A DNA stretch of 64,000 bases from an uncultured Bacteroides sp. (GCF_959029255.1 NZ_CAUFUE010000027.1:1-64000), one strand, 5' to 3'. Shown: positions 1 through 8,481, numbered from the stretch's first letter. Notes: generated by a model from the letters alone, not told the origin. Translations and numbers: made by a program.

Positions 1-54
1 TAGAGTAGCTGACTACGGATCAGCCGGTTACAGGTTTGAATCCTGTCGCGATCA
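1..54 (+). tRNA. tRNA-Arg (anticodon ACG), 5' end outside window
   Basis: Only the 3' two thirds of the gene is in the window. The anticodon arm (stem GCTGA/TCAGC at 8-12 and 20-24, loop CTACGGA) gives anticodon ACG. The T arm is ACAGG/CCTGT (30-34, 42-46) around the loop TTTGAAT. The 3' acceptor strand CGCGATC is at 47-53 with discriminator A at 54. CCA is not encoded. Confidence 0.88.
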
Positions 55-56
55 CT

Positions 57-93
57 AAGAACTTCTGCTAAATTCGCAGAGGTTCTTTTTTTA
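57..93 (+). terminator. Rho-independent terminator of the tRNA-Arg transcript
   Basis: A 12-bp stem (57-68 with 76-87, one G-T wobble) with a 7-nt loop is followed by a T run at 84-93, a few bases after the tRNA 3' end. Confidence 0.85.
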
Positions 94-167
94 TTTGGAT
101 ATTTACAGGTTACGACGGCTCAGTTTAAATTCTTGGGGGATTCCGTTAAAATACTTATTTTTGTCTC

Positions 168-260
168 ATGAAATCAAAACGCAAATCCCCAGTTACTCCC
201 TTGGAGCTATTAGGTATGTTCCTTCCTACAGGCATGCTTGATTATTTCGACGAATCCTTT
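168..260 (+). pseudogene. ISAon1-type transposase N-terminal fragment (plus strand)
   Basis: The first 31 codons of a short reading frame look like the start of the small N-terminal protein of ISAon1-type insertion sequences, with the segment LELLGMFLPTGMLDYFD. After about position 250 the similarity stops, and the rest of the frame (to 371) reads antisense to a second fragment of the same family. No transposase catalytic part is present. The identification rests on remembered family consensus, so it is moderate. I treat it as a dead remnant. Confidence 0.45.
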
Positions 261-412
261 GCTCCCGGTTTCCTAGCTGGAATATTGCTCGGGAACGACA
301 TTCTTTTCTTCAAGGTAAATAACAACCTCACTAGAGCTTTCCTGCACATCTATAAGGTCAAAGTAATCTAAAGTGCCTTCAGGAAGAAGAAGGCGATAAC
401 CATTGGAATCAT
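252..412 (-). pseudogene. ISAon1-type transposase N-terminal fragment (minus strand)
   Basis: Read on the minus strand from 412, the DNA encodes LLPEGTLDYFDLIDV, then EVVIYLEEKNVVPEQYSS, a TAG stop at 275-273 and then SKGF at 263-252. This is the order of blocks expected in the N-terminal protein of ISAon1-type elements. There is no start codon in this frame and an internal stop is present, so it is a pseudogene. It lies head-on against the plus-strand fragment, which suggests an inversion or nested insertion followed by deletion. Confidence 0.5.
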
Positions 413-414
413 AA

Positions 415-447
415 TAAAAAAGCCCTGCGATTAAGCAAGGCTTTTAT
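415..447. terminator. Bidirectional terminator-like hairpin downstream of dapA
   Basis: The arms AAAAGCC and GGCTTTT enclose about 13 nt, with A-rich and T-rich flanks on either side. The hairpin sits about 20 bp past the dapA stop codon. Confidence 0.6.
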
Positions 448-467
448 TATTACATAAAAGGGCAACT

Positions 468-1361
468 TTAGCACTTTATATTCAATTCATCCAAAATCTT
501 CCGCATCGCCTCAAAAGTAGTAATTCTTGTTGGTACTAGCGGCAAACGAAGTTTATTTTCAATCATACCCATCACATTCAACATGGCTTTTACACCGGCA
601 GGATTGCCATCAACAAATAAAAGTTTGAATAACTCAGCAAATTTATGATGGATAGTTAGCGCATTTACATAATCTCCTTGCAATGCAAGACGCACCATAC
701 GGCTAAATTCACGCGGGAATGCATTTCCTATGACCGATATGATACCAACCGCCCCCAAGGTAATCAGAGGGAAGGTAATGCCGTCATCACCCGAAATAAC
801 GTCAAAATTGGCGGGTTTATTCTTAATTATATCATCCATTTGAGAAATGTCACCCGAAGCCTCTTTTATGGCAATCACATTTTTAAAATCACGCGCAATA
901 CGTAAAGTCGTTTCGGCTTTCATATTTACGCCTGTACGCCCCGGCACATTATAAAGCACGATAGGCAACTCCGTTGCTTCAGCAATAGCTTTATAATGTT
1001 GGTATATACCTTCTTGTGACGGTTTGTTATAATAAGGAACAACAGAAAGAATGGCATCGACACCAGTGAAATCGTCATTTTTCAGCGTTTCCACTATAGC
1101 ACGGGTATTATTACCACCTACTCCAAGTAAAATAGGAATCCTCCCATTCACACGTTCGATGACCATTTTTTTGATTTTCTTCTTTTCATTTTCCGTCAGA
1201 GTCGGAGTTTCTGCCGTGGTGCCCAATACGCATAAAAAATCGGTGTTATTTTGAAGCAAATAGTCCACCATGCGCATCAATGCATCGTAATCAACGCTTT
1301 CATCCTCTTTAAATGGAGTAATCAGCGCTACCCCCATTCCTTTCAATCTTGTCTGTATCAT
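468..1361 (-). CDS. dapA: 4-hydroxy-tetrahydrodipicolinate synthase
   Basis: Condenses pyruvate with aspartate semialdehyde, the first committed step of lysine and diaminopimelate synthesis, in the cytoplasm. The protein is 297 residues, the normal length for this TIM-barrel aldolase. The substrate loop GTTAE is at residues 47-51 (the usual form is GTTGE), the catalytic Tyr is in LYNVPGRTG (about Y137), and the Schiff-base Lys is in IAIKEASGD (about K166). It follows ligA on the same strand, with a gap of about 100 bp that holds its own TACTTTTG box at 1397-1404. A terminator lies just downstream. Confidence 0.97.
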   Translation of the reverse strand: MIQTRLKGMGVALITPFKEDESVDYDALMRMVDYLLQNNTDFLCVLGTTAETPTLTENEKKKIKKMVIERVNGRIPILLGVGGNNTRAIVETLKNDDFTGVDAILSVVPYYNKPSQEGIYQHYKAIAEATELPIVLYNVPGRTGVNMKAETTLRIARDFKNVIAIKEASGDISQMDDIIKNKPANFDVISGDDGITFPLITLGAVGIISVIGNAFPREFSRMVRLALQGDYVNALTIHHKFAELFKLLFVDGNPAGVKAMLNVMGMIENKLRLPLVPTRITTFEAMRKILDELNIKC

Positions 1362-1396
1362 GAGTATTATAAAGTAATCTCTAATTAAATGACTCG

Positions 1397-1430
1397 CAAA
1401 AGTACGATTTTTTTCGATTTACCCTACAAA
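1397..1430 (-). promoter_or_regulatory. Probable Bacteroides-type promoter of dapA
   Basis: On the minus strand there is TACTTTTG (1404-1397), preceded at 22 bp by TTTG (1430-1427). The spacing is slightly longer than the usual 19-21 bp. Confidence 0.5.
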
Positions 1431-1464
1431 AACAAGCTATAAAAAAGCTTTTTGCAGAAATTTG

Positions 1465-3462
1465 TTAGGATAACAACTCTAAAAAATCCTCTTCGCTCAT
1501 AATCTTTATCCCCAGCTTCTGTGCTTTTTCAAGTTTAGCAGGCCCCATATTGTCACCGGCCAGTATAAAGCTAGTCTTGGCTGAGATACTACCCACATTC
1601 TTTCCACCATTTTTCTCAATCAATTCCTTATATTCATCTCTGGAATGATGCGTAAATACGCCACTGATAACAATAGATTGTCCGGTAAGTCTGTCTGTAT
1701 ATCCACTCAAGTCTTCTTCCTTCCTGTAAAATTGCAATCCTGAAGCTTTCAAACGCTCTATTAGCTCTCTGTTTAATGGGTTAGAAAAATAACCGACAAT
1801 ACTTTGCGCTATTTTTTCACCGATTTCATCGATGTTTTTAAGCTTTTCAAGATCAGCATTCTCCAATTCCTCAATGTCTGCAAATGATTTTGCAATCTTC
1901 TTCGCTACAGTTTCTCCCACAAATCGGATACCCAGCGCAAAAAGTACTCTCTCAAAAGGCACTTCTCGACTAGCAGCTATACCATTTATTATATTTTCTG
2001 CTGATTTTTCACCCATGCGGTCCAAATTCTTGATATCATCTGCTTTCAATCGATAGAGGTCTGCGGTATCTTTGATTAATCCCAACCTAAAAAACATATC
2101 TACGGTTTCAGGTCCTAATCCATCTATATTCATAGCCTTACGACTGATAAAATGCTCTATTTTGCCTTTTATCTGGGGTGGACAAGTCGTTTCATTAGGG
2201 CAATAGTGCGCAGCTTCTCCCTCATAACGAATTAATCTACTGCCACATTCCGGACAATGAGTGATAAATTTCACTTTTTCACCGATAAGCATATTACGTG
2301 CATCTTTGTCAACCCCTGTGATTTTAGGAATTATCTCTCCACCTTTTTCCACATAAACCATATCGCCTATATGCAAATCAAGTCCTTCAATAATATCCGC
2401 ATTATGCAGGGAAGCCCTTTTCACAATAGTTCCGGATAATTGCACCGGATCCAGATTAGCCACAGGAGTAACGGCACCGGTACGCCCCACCTGATAAGTA
2501 ACCTTGTTCAGGCGTGTCAATGCTCGCTCTGCCTGGAACTTATAGGCGATTGCCCATCGGGGAGATTTTGCAGTGAAACCGAGGTTTTTCTGCTGTTTCA
2601 AGCTGTTTACTTTCAATACAATACCATCAGTAGCTACCGGCAGGTTTTTGCGTTCTGTATCCCAGTATCTGATATACTCAAAGACTTCCTCTAGGCTGCG
2701 AGCCTTTTTCATGTGCTCTGAAATTTTAAATCCCCAACTGGCAGCCGCTTGCAGATTTTCGTAATGACCGTCACAAGGCAATTCTTCTCCCAATAGATAA
2801 TACAGATAAGCATCAAGTTTACGTGATGCTACAATTGACGAATTTTGCAGTTTCAATGTACCTGAGGCTGCATTGCGCGGATTGGCAAAAAGCGGTTCTT
2901 CACGAGTCTCTTTTTCACGATTAAGCTCCTCAAATACCTCCCAAGGCATCAATATTTCCCCCCTGATTTCAAACAATGAAGGATAATCACCATGAAGCAC
3001 CAATGGAATAGTACGGATAGTCTTCACATTATCCGTCACATCATCACCTTTTTCACCATCACCACGTGTAACGGCACGTAGCAACTTACCATTTTCGTAT
3101 GTCAGTGAAATGGAAGTACCATCATACTTTAGTTCACAGCATATTTCAAAATCTTCATTCAGCGCTTTCTTGACCCGATCATAGAAATCTGTCACTTCAC
3201 TTTCCGAGTAAGTATTACCCAAGGAAAGCATTGGGTATTTGTGGGTGACTTGCGTAAAATTCTTATTCAAATCACTTCCTACACGCATGGTAGGAGAATT
3301 TTCATCTTGATAATCAGGATGTTCTTTTTCCAACTCCTGTAACTCACGCATCATGTCGTCAAACTCCTTATCAGATATTTCAGGGGTATTCAACACATAA
3401 TAATTATAGTTATGCCGATGCAATTCGGCACGGAGTTGATCTATTTTTTCTTTTGCAGTCAT
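1465..3462 (-). CDS. ligA: NAD-dependent DNA ligase
   Basis: Seals nicks in replication and repair using NAD+. I chose the ATG at 3462 (665 aa). The frame is open further upstream, but those residues are low in complexity, run through the promoter region and overlap the trmD leader. The adenylation motif is ELKYDG with Lys about 112. An OB fold follows, then a four-Cys zinc finger (CPEC and CPNETTC), helix-hairpin-helix repeats and a C-terminal BRCT domain with SGVFTHHSRDEY. Length and domain order are typical. The gene is divergent from trmD. Confidence 0.97.
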   Translation of the reverse strand: MTAKEKIDQLRAELHRHNYNYYVLNTPEISDKEFDDMMRELQELEKEHPDYQDENSPTMRVGSDLNKNFTQVTHKYPMLSLGNTYSESEVTDFYDRVKKALNEDFEICCELKYDGTSISLTYENGKLLRAVTRGDGEKGDDVTDNVKTIRTIPLVLHGDYPSLFEIRGEILMPWEVFEELNREKETREEPLFANPRNAASGTLKLQNSSIVASRKLDAYLYYLLGEELPCDGHYENLQAAASWGFKISEHMKKARSLEEVFEYIRYWDTERKNLPVATDGIVLKVNSLKQQKNLGFTAKSPRWAIAYKFQAERALTRLNKVTYQVGRTGAVTPVANLDPVQLSGTIVKRASLHNADIIEGLDLHIGDMVYVEKGGEIIPKITGVDKDARNMLIGEKVKFITHCPECGSRLIRYEGEAAHYCPNETTCPPQIKGKIEHFISRKAMNIDGLGPETVDMFFRLGLIKDTADLYRLKADDIKNLDRMGEKSAENIINGIAASREVPFERVLFALGIRFVGETVAKKIAKSFADIEELENADLEKLKNIDEIGEKIAQSIVGYFSNPLNRELIERLKASGLQFYRKEEDLSGYTDRLTGQSIVISGVFTHHSRDEYKELIEKNGGKNVGSISAKTSFILAGDNMGPAKLEKAQKLGIKIMSEEDFLELLS

Positions 3463-3484
3463 AGCGATTCGGATTGTTTTAACG

Positions 3485-3492
3485 CAAAAATA
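3485..3492 (-). promoter_or_regulatory. -7 box of the ligA promoter
   Basis: TATTTTTG on the minus strand, 23 bp upstream of the chosen ligA ATG, matches TAnnTTTG. No clear TTTG box was found at the usual distance. The box lies inside the longer open frame, which supports the shorter start. Confidence 0.5.
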
Positions 3493-3546
3493 CAGGTTTC
3501 TAACCGAATATTTATGTTTTTGTTTTATGAAAATGGAATGTATCAC

Positions 3547-3554
3547 TATTTTTG
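3547..3554 (+). promoter_or_regulatory. -7 box of the trmD promoter
   Basis: TATTTTTG lies 17 bp upstream of the trmD ATG at 3572. It falls inside the longer open frame that begins at 3527, so the transcript would begin after that upstream ATG. Confidence 0.5.
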
Positions 3555-3571
3555 CAGAAAAATTAAGTTTT

Positions 3572-4249
3572 ATGCGAATTGATATTATCACAGTCTTACC
3601 GGAGATGATTGAAGGTTTCTTTAATTGCTCCATCATGAAACGTGCTCAGAATAAAGGGCTTGCCGAAATTCATATCCACAATCTCCGTGACTATACAGAA
3701 GATAAATATCGTCGTGTAGACGATTATCCCTTTGGTGGTTTTGCCGGAATGGTGATGAAAATAGAGCCTATAGAACGTTGTATCAGTGTTTTAAAAGCCG
3801 AAAGAGATTACGATGAGGTGATTTTTACGACTCCTGACGGCAAACAATTTTGCCAACCAATGGCCAATACGCTCTCGCTAGCCGAAAACCTTATTATTCT
3901 TTGCGGGCATTTTAAAGGTATTGATTACCGTATTCGCGAACATCTCATCACGAAAGAAATCAGTATAGGTGACTATGTACTGACAGGAGGCGAACTTGCC
4001 GCCGCCGTTATGACAGATGCTATCGTACGAATTATCCCCGGGGTAATCTCTGATGAACAATCTGCTCTATCCGACTCTTTCCAAGACAACCTGCTGGCTG
4101 CTCCGGTCTATACACGTCCAGCCGATTACAAAGGCTGGAAAGTTCCTGATATTTTACTATCTGGTCATGAGGCTAAAATTAAGGAATGGGAACTTCAACA
4201 ATCACTTGAAAGAACTCGCAAACTACGCCCCGATTTACTGGGAGAGTAA
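3572..4249 (+). CDS. trmD: tRNA (guanine-N1-)-methyltransferase
   Basis: Methylates G37 of tRNAs that have G36, using S-adenosylmethionine, which prevents +1 frameshifting. I chose the ATG at 3572 (225 aa, start MRIDIITVLPEM), the conserved beginning of TrmD. An ATG at 3527 would place the -7 box inside the gene. The SPOUT trefoil-knot region is visible as LCGHFKGIDYR and GDYVLTGGELAA, with PFGGFAGMVMK before it. The gene is divergent from ligA and ends at a strong shared terminator. Unlike the rimM-trmD order of many bacteria, no rimM or rplS is adjacent. Confidence 0.96.
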   Translation: MRIDIITVLPEMIEGFFNCSIMKRAQNKGLAEIHIHNLRDYTEDKYRRVDDYPFGGFAGMVMKIEPIERCISVLKAERDYDEVIFTTPDGKQFCQPMANTLSLAENLIILCGHFKGIDYRIREHLITKEISIGDYVLTGGELAAAVMTDAIVRIIPGVISDEQSALSDSFQDNLLAAPVYTRPADYKGWKVPDILLSGHEAKIKEWELQQSLERTRKLRPDLLGE

Positions 4250-4270
4250 AATCCAAAGTGTAAATAAACA

Positions 4271-4304
4271 GAAAAAGGACATTTGGCTATGAATGTCCTT
4301 TTTT
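4271..4304. terminator. Bidirectional terminator between trmD and pyrD
   Basis: A 12-bp perfect stem (4272-4283 AAAAAGGACATT with 4292-4303) around an 8-nt loop, with A and T tracts on either side. It serves the convergent genes trmD and pyrD. Confidence 0.88.
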
Positions 4305-4342
4305 ATGAATTATACTTGCGAATGGCAATCCTTTGTTTTTCG

Positions 4343-5254
4343 TCACACCTCAAGTGCACCGATTATCTCCTTAACAGACTTATATCCATACCTATTAAGG
4401 TAGTCATCAATACCTTCCGCAACCTTTATCGTAACCTCTGGATCTATGAAGTTTGCCGTACCTATTTGAATAGCAGAGGCACCTGCAAGCATAAACTCCA
4501 CCGCATCTTTCCAGTTCATAATACCCCCTAAACCAATGACAGGTATTTTTACCGCTTTAGCAACTTGCCATACCATACGTAGCGCGATAGGCTTCACAGC
4601 CGCACCCGACATTCCACCTGTTACCGTAGAGAGCACCGGACGCCTACGTTCCGCATCCACAGCCATTCCTAGCAAGGTATTGATGAGTGAGACACTGTCT
4701 GCACCACCATTTTCTGCTGCACGAGCAATTTCAGTGATATCCGTTACGTTCGGTGAGAGCTTTACTATAAGTGTCTTTTTATATACCGAACGTACAGCTT
4801 TTACCACTTCTTCAGCCCCTTTGGCTGTGACACCAAATGCCATTCCTCCTTGTTTCACATTAGGACAAGAAATGTTCAGTTCTATAGCAGGAATATTTAC
4901 AAGTTCATTGATAATAGATGCAGTTTCAACGTAATCTTCAATAGCCGATCCTGAAACATTTACAATCATATTGGTTTTTATATCCTTGATACGCGGATAT
5001 ATATATTCAACAAAGTAATGTACACCCTTATTTTGCAGTCCCACAGCATTTAACATACCCGATGGAGTCTCAGCCATGCGCGGATAAGGGTTACCTTCAC
5101 GTTTGTGAAGGGTAGTTCCCTTTACAATTATACCACCTATTCGCGATATATCGATGAAATCGGCAAATTCCTCACCATATCCAAATGTCCCGGAAGCCGT
5201 CATAACGGGATTCTTCATTTGTAATTCACCTATATTTACACTTAAATCTGCCAT
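4343..5254 (-). CDS. pyrD: Dihydroorotate dehydrogenase B, catalytic subunit
   Basis: Oxidises dihydroorotate to orotate in pyrimidine synthesis and passes electrons through PyrK to NAD+. The protein is 303 aa, typical of class 1B. It has the FMN-binding TIM-barrel motifs ASGTFGYG and GNPYPRMAETPSG, the catalytic Cys loop in ELNISCPNVKQGG, and VIGLGGI and GASAIQIGTA near the C terminus. Its start overlaps the end of pyrK by 13 bp, so the two are translationally coupled and co-transcribed from the pyrK promoter. Confidence 0.96.
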   Translation of the reverse strand: MADLSVNIGELQMKNPVMTASGTFGYGEEFADFIDISRIGGIIVKGTTLHKREGNPYPRMAETPSGMLNAVGLQNKGVHYFVEYIYPRIKDIKTNMIVNVSGSAIEDYVETASIINELVNIPAIELNISCPNVKQGGMAFGVTAKGAEEVVKAVRSVYKKTLIVKLSPNVTDITEIARAAENGGADSVSLINTLLGMAVDAERRRPVLSTVTGGMSGAAVKPIALRMVWQVAKAVKIPVIGLGGIMNWKDAVEFMLAGASAIQIGTANFIDPEVTIKVAEGIDDYLNRYGYKSVKEIIGALEV

Positions 5255-6018
5255 AATAGTTTGTTTATATTAAAAACCGGACCTTCTTTACACACACACA
5301 AATGACCTTCTGTAGTATTTTCCACACAGCATAAGCAAGCACCTATACCACAAGCCATCATATTTTCCAGAGAGACTTCGCAGTTGATACCTTTACTTTT
5401 GGCATATTTTGCCACAGCCATCATCATCGGTTTCGGACCGCAAGTATATATTTGCTTAAAATCCATCTTATTTAATATAGAGTGTTGAGTAACATAGCCT
5501 TTTTCTCCATAGCTACCATCTTCAGTAGTGGTATATACTTCACCATAGGCAGCAAATTGCTCCAATTGAAGCAAATCTTTATCACTGCGAGCCCCCAACA
5601 GGAAAATTGGTTTACTACCATTCTTGGCCAATTGCTCACCTAGATAAAGCATGGGAGCCGTACCCACACCACCGCCTACCAAAAGAAGCTTGTCAGAGGG
5701 ATTTTCAGGCATTGTGAAGTAATTCCCCAGTGGAAGTACCACATTGATTATATCACCAGTTTTGGCTTCTCCTAAGCGCTTGGTTCCGTCACCAACAAGT
5801 TGTATAAGGAACCATACCTGGTTCTTTTGGCTATCCACATAATTGATAGAAATGGGGCGGCGTAGGAAAGTAGTAGGTGAACCGTCTACACGAATTTCAG
5901 CAAATTGCCCCGGCAACATTTCCGGAAGCGGAGACGGAGAAGCCAACTTTAGCAATACATAATTAGCATGCAATCGAACATTCTCTGTCACAGTCAAATC
6001 TAAAATATATTTTTTCAT
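5242..6018 (-). CDS. pyrK: Dihydroorotate dehydrogenase B, electron transfer subunit
   Basis: The FAD and [2Fe-2S] subunit that carries electrons from PyrD to NAD+. I chose the ATG at 6018 (258 aa, start MKKYILDLTVTEN). An in-frame TTG at 6054 lies inside the -7 promoter box and cannot be used. Motifs are an FAD-binding RRPISI, a glycine-rich NAD loop LLVGGGVGTAPM, and the cluster ligands in the C-terminal run CGIGACLCC plus a later Cys. It is the first gene of a pyrK-pyrD pair. Confidence 0.95.
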   Translation of the reverse strand: MKKYILDLTVTENVRLHANYVLLKLASPSPLPEMLPGQFAEIRVDGSPTTFLRRPISINYVDSQKNQVWFLIQLVGDGTKRLGEAKTGDIINVVLPLGNYFTMPENPSDKLLLVGGGVGTAPMLYLGEQLAKNGSKPIFLLGARSDKDLLQLEQFAAYGEVYTTTEDGSYGEKGYVTQHSILNKMDFKQIYTCGPKPMMMAVAKYAKSKGINCEVSLENMMACGIGACLCCVENTTEGHLCVCKEGPVFNINKLLWQI

Positions 6019-6051
6019 ATCATCAAAAGAAGGAATTATGTCTTTCGTTTG

Positions 6052-6083
6052 CAAAGATAGTGCAAACTAGATGCAGACACAAA
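6052..6083 (-). promoter_or_regulatory. Bacteroides-type promoter of pyrK-pyrD
   Basis: On the minus strand TTTG (6083-6080), exactly 20 bp, then TATCTTTG (6059-6052). Transcription should start near 6046, giving a leader of about 28 nt before the ATG at 6018. Confidence 0.82.
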
Positions 6084-6113
6084 TTTATTTGCACTATCCA
6101 TTCTCCATACTCC

Positions 6114-6584
6114 TTAATTTTCGGGTTTAAATGTTTCATAAGTATTATCATCAAAGAAAATTCTTATTTCAGTAATTCTCCTAGGAGGTCTTTCTTTATA
6201 GATAATCTCTTGTTTTACAACCTCTTTAGGTACTTTTTGCGGCGTTTCTAATGCAATTTCCTTGCGATTTTCTATTGTACTCGATCCATTGGACAGATTT
6301 TCGGGATTCTCAGCAAATAAAGGGTAATCAAATCCGCCGTTTTCTGCAGAATCGGAGTTATCAGCATCATTGCTCATATTACCATTACCGGTAAGTAACC
6401 ATTCCAGGTTTATGTCATTATACCGTTGGTGTAGGCGAAGAATAACTTCCGTACTTGGATACTTATTACGAGGACCTAAAATATGGGATATAGTAGCTTG
6501 AGCTACTCCAATACTTTCGGCAAATGCTCCGGCCGTCATTTTCTCACGATCCATAATCATTTTAAATCTGTCTTTTATACTCAT
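6114..6584 (-). CDS. XRE-family helix-turn-helix transcriptional regulator
   Basis: A 156-residue cytoplasmic DNA-binding protein. Residues about 5-65 form a Cro/cI-type HTH: MTAGAFAESIGVAQATISHI holds the two helices, and LEWLLTGNGNM closes the domain. The rest is an acidic, Asn/Ser-rich linker and a short basic C-terminal segment (KERPPRRITEIRIFF) with no domain I recognise. The gene stands alone downstream of a large AT-rich gap. A complete promoter and a perfect TACAATTGTA palindrome between that promoter and the ATG suggest it represses itself. Its other targets cannot be seen here. Confidence 0.88.
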   Translation of the reverse strand: MSIKDRFKMIMDREKMTAGAFAESIGVAQATISHILGPRNKYPSTEVILRLHQRYNDINLEWLLTGNGNMSNDADNSDSAENGGFDYPLFAENPENLSNGSSTIENRKEIALETPQKVPKEVVKQEIIYKERPPRRITEIRIFFDDNTYETFKPEN

Positions 6585-6598
6585 AATGCAGGTGTGAT

Positions 6599-6608
6599 TA
6601 CAATTGTA
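6599..6608. promoter_or_regulatory. Candidate operator palindrome TACAATTGTA
   Basis: A perfect 10-bp palindrome lying between the -7 box and the start codon of the XRE regulator. Related sites are at 6684-6693, 6719-6728, 6840-6849, 6959-6968 and 7002-7011. That it is the binding site of this regulator is inference. Confidence 0.45.
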
Positions 6609-6627
6609 TAGTCATTAATATTGATTA

Positions 6628-6659
6628 CAAAAGTAAAAAAAGAAAATCACAAATGCAAA
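6628..6659 (-). promoter_or_regulatory. Bacteroides-type promoter of the XRE regulator
   Basis: On the minus strand TTTG (6659-6656), 20 bp, then TACTTTTG (6635-6628), giving a leader of about 35-40 nt. Confidence 0.75.
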
Positions 6660-7386
6660 TCATAATTGTGAATACTTTGATTTTACATTTGTACATCCAA
6701 TATTTCAAATGTCATTAATACAATTGTTATAGAATAAAAACAACCTACCAATACTATTACTCTTAAACTTTAACAAATAGAGATAATAATCTGACATTCA
6801 ATGATATATATCACAATAATAGGAGCTAAAAACTTATATTACATTTGTTTTATTATTACTTCTCCCCCATTTTTATTGAATGATTTAATAAAATAGTGTA
6901 TTCAACAGATTTATAGCTGTTTATTTATAAAAATACTGCTCGTTAAGCAGAGGTGATAAACATTTGTAAATCATCTATTCCTTAGCTCAATTTATACTAT
7001 TCACATTTGTATACAACTCGTAATGTTTACAATAGGAATACAACAAAAGAAAACAAAATACAAACGTAATATGTAAATATTACAATAATCAATACACATA
7101 GTTGCAAACAACAACTATCACTTCAATTAATATTCTTATTTTCTTATAAATATTTTTGGGAAATATGAAAATTAGCTGACAATGCTATATTTCCGTATAA
7201 TTCTCCGACTGATTGAAAAAAAACGATTCTGAGAGCCTTATTATTAATGCAGCAGATTGTATATCAATACATTTACCCCATTTTATAAAGTCTAAAATAA
7301 CCGTCAAATAGAAAAAATAGAATGGTTTTGCTTTTAGAATAAAAGAAGAAGAGATTATTTAGGTAAAAGAGGGTATCCATAGGACT

Positions 7387-7448
7387 AAAAAGATGTAACC
7401 ATATCGAGTAAAGGCGTACAGCCATTACCCGTAAGGCAACATCCTTTT
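7387..7448. terminator. Long imperfect hairpin downstream of holA, probable terminator
   Basis: The outer arms 7387-7400 and 7435-7448 pair over 14 positions with two wobbles and one mismatch. An inner stem (GAGTAAAGGC with GCCATTACCC) closes a 5-nt loop. A T tract follows on the minus strand, so it can end holA transcription. Its size leaves open a structured RNA instead. Confidence 0.5.
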
Positions 7449-7455
7449 CAAAGAA

Positions 7456-8475
7456 TTAATGTAAGATTTTAAATACCAATTCCCGTAAAATATCTCCATC
7501 ATTCAGTGAAGAATTACCTACTCCTTTAGATTTGGCATCTGCGTATCTGATTTCTCCAATAATCTGCATTGTTTTTACTCCACTATACCGTCTCATAGCA
7601 GATAAATATTCGCGCGATTGCCAAGGACTTTTCAACCCTACAAAATTAGCTATGCCCTGCTCCGTTTTTTCAGGCGCATAATATGCCAACATTAAATTGG
7701 AGAAGAAACCGAAAAGTAAAGATAAAGTCATTTGAATTGGATTCGTTTTCGGATTTTCCTCAAAATATTTTATTATCTTATTAGCTTTCAAAACATCTTT
7801 TTCGACGATTGCACTACGGAGTTCAAAGTTATTATAATCTTTGCTGATTCCAATGTTCCGTTCAATCTGTTCAGGGGTGACACGTGTCTGACCTTTTGGA
7901 AGTGTAATAATCAGTTTTTCCAGCTCTCCGGTAAGGCGGCTAAGGTCAGTTCCTACAAAATCGGCAAGCATAGCGGTTGCCTTAGGTTCAAGGTCAACAC
8001 CTTTACGTTTCATATAAGAAGATATAAATGTCGGTAACTGGGCATCCTTCACTTTCTTAGACTCAAATAAGACACCCGATTTCTCTATTTCAGCCGCCAG
8101 TTTTTTCCTTCTGTCCAGTGCACCATGTTTATGGCATATCACTAATATAGTGGAAAGCAAAGGTTTTTGAAGATAGAAAGAAAGTTCTTCCATATTACGG
8201 ATATTCTGAGCTTCCTTTACCACTACGACCTGATGCTCAGACATCATCGGATACCGTTTGGCTGCATTGATAACCGTCGCTATATCTACATCCGCACCAT
8301 AAACAACGGTCTGATTAAATTCTTTCTCCGTTTCAGTCAGCACGTTGTCCGTGATATAATCGGCAATGAGATCGATATAATACGGTTCTTCTCCCATCAG
8401 ATAATAGACAGGGCGATATTGCTTGGCTCTCAGCTCTTTCAGAATGTCGTCACAAGTAATTTCTTGTTTTGCCAT
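7456..8475 (-). CDS. holA: DNA polymerase III subunit delta
   Basis: The clamp-loader subunit that opens the beta sliding clamp. The 339 residues match the family. The N-terminal domain has EEPYYIDLIADYI and VVYGADVD, the middle part has VVVKEAQN and LVICHKHGALDRRKKL, and the C-terminal helical domain has AMLADFVGTDLSRLTGELEKL. It lies 6 bp after the AMP nucleosidase gene on the same strand, so the two form an operon. A long hairpin follows the stop codon. Confidence 0.93.
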   Translation of the reverse strand: MAKQEITCDDILKELRAKQYRPVYYLMGEEPYYIDLIADYITDNVLTETEKEFNQTVVYGADVDIATVINAAKRYPMMSEHQVVVVKEAQNIRNMEELSFYLQKPLLSTILVICHKHGALDRRKKLAAEIEKSGVLFESKKVKDAQLPTFISSYMKRKGVDLEPKATAMLADFVGTDLSRLTGELEKLIITLPKGQTRVTPEQIERNIGISKDYNNFELRSAIVEKDVLKANKIIKYFEENPKTNPIQMTLSLLFGFFSNLMLAYYAPEKTEQGIANFVGLKSPWQSREYLSAMRRYSGVKTMQIIGEIRYADAKSKGVGNSSLNDGDILRELVFKILH

Positions 8476-8481
8476 ATTGGT

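Larger units (their letters stand above)
6585..7455. other. Long AT-rich non-coding region with repeated TACAWTTGTA-like sites
   Basis: About 870 bp with no supported gene on either strand. It contains the regulator promoter (6628-6659), six TACAWTTGTA-like sites between 6599 and 7011, and a long imperfect hairpin at 7387-7448 past the holA stop. The middle (7012-7386) is AT-rich and I see nothing definite in it. A small RNA cannot be excluded. Confidence 0.6.

Noticed and set aside
678..905. 75-codon plus-strand frame inside dapA
   Set aside because: It is antisense to a well-supported gene, has no family likeness and no promoter, so it is a shadow frame.
3463..3636. 58-codon N-terminal extension of ligA
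   Set aside because: The residues are unlike any ligase, cover the -7 box, and overlap the trmD leader. The conserved start is at 3462.
6019..6054. TTG-initiated longer form of pyrK
   Set aside because: The TTG is part of the TATCTTTG promoter box, so it lies upstream of the transcript start.
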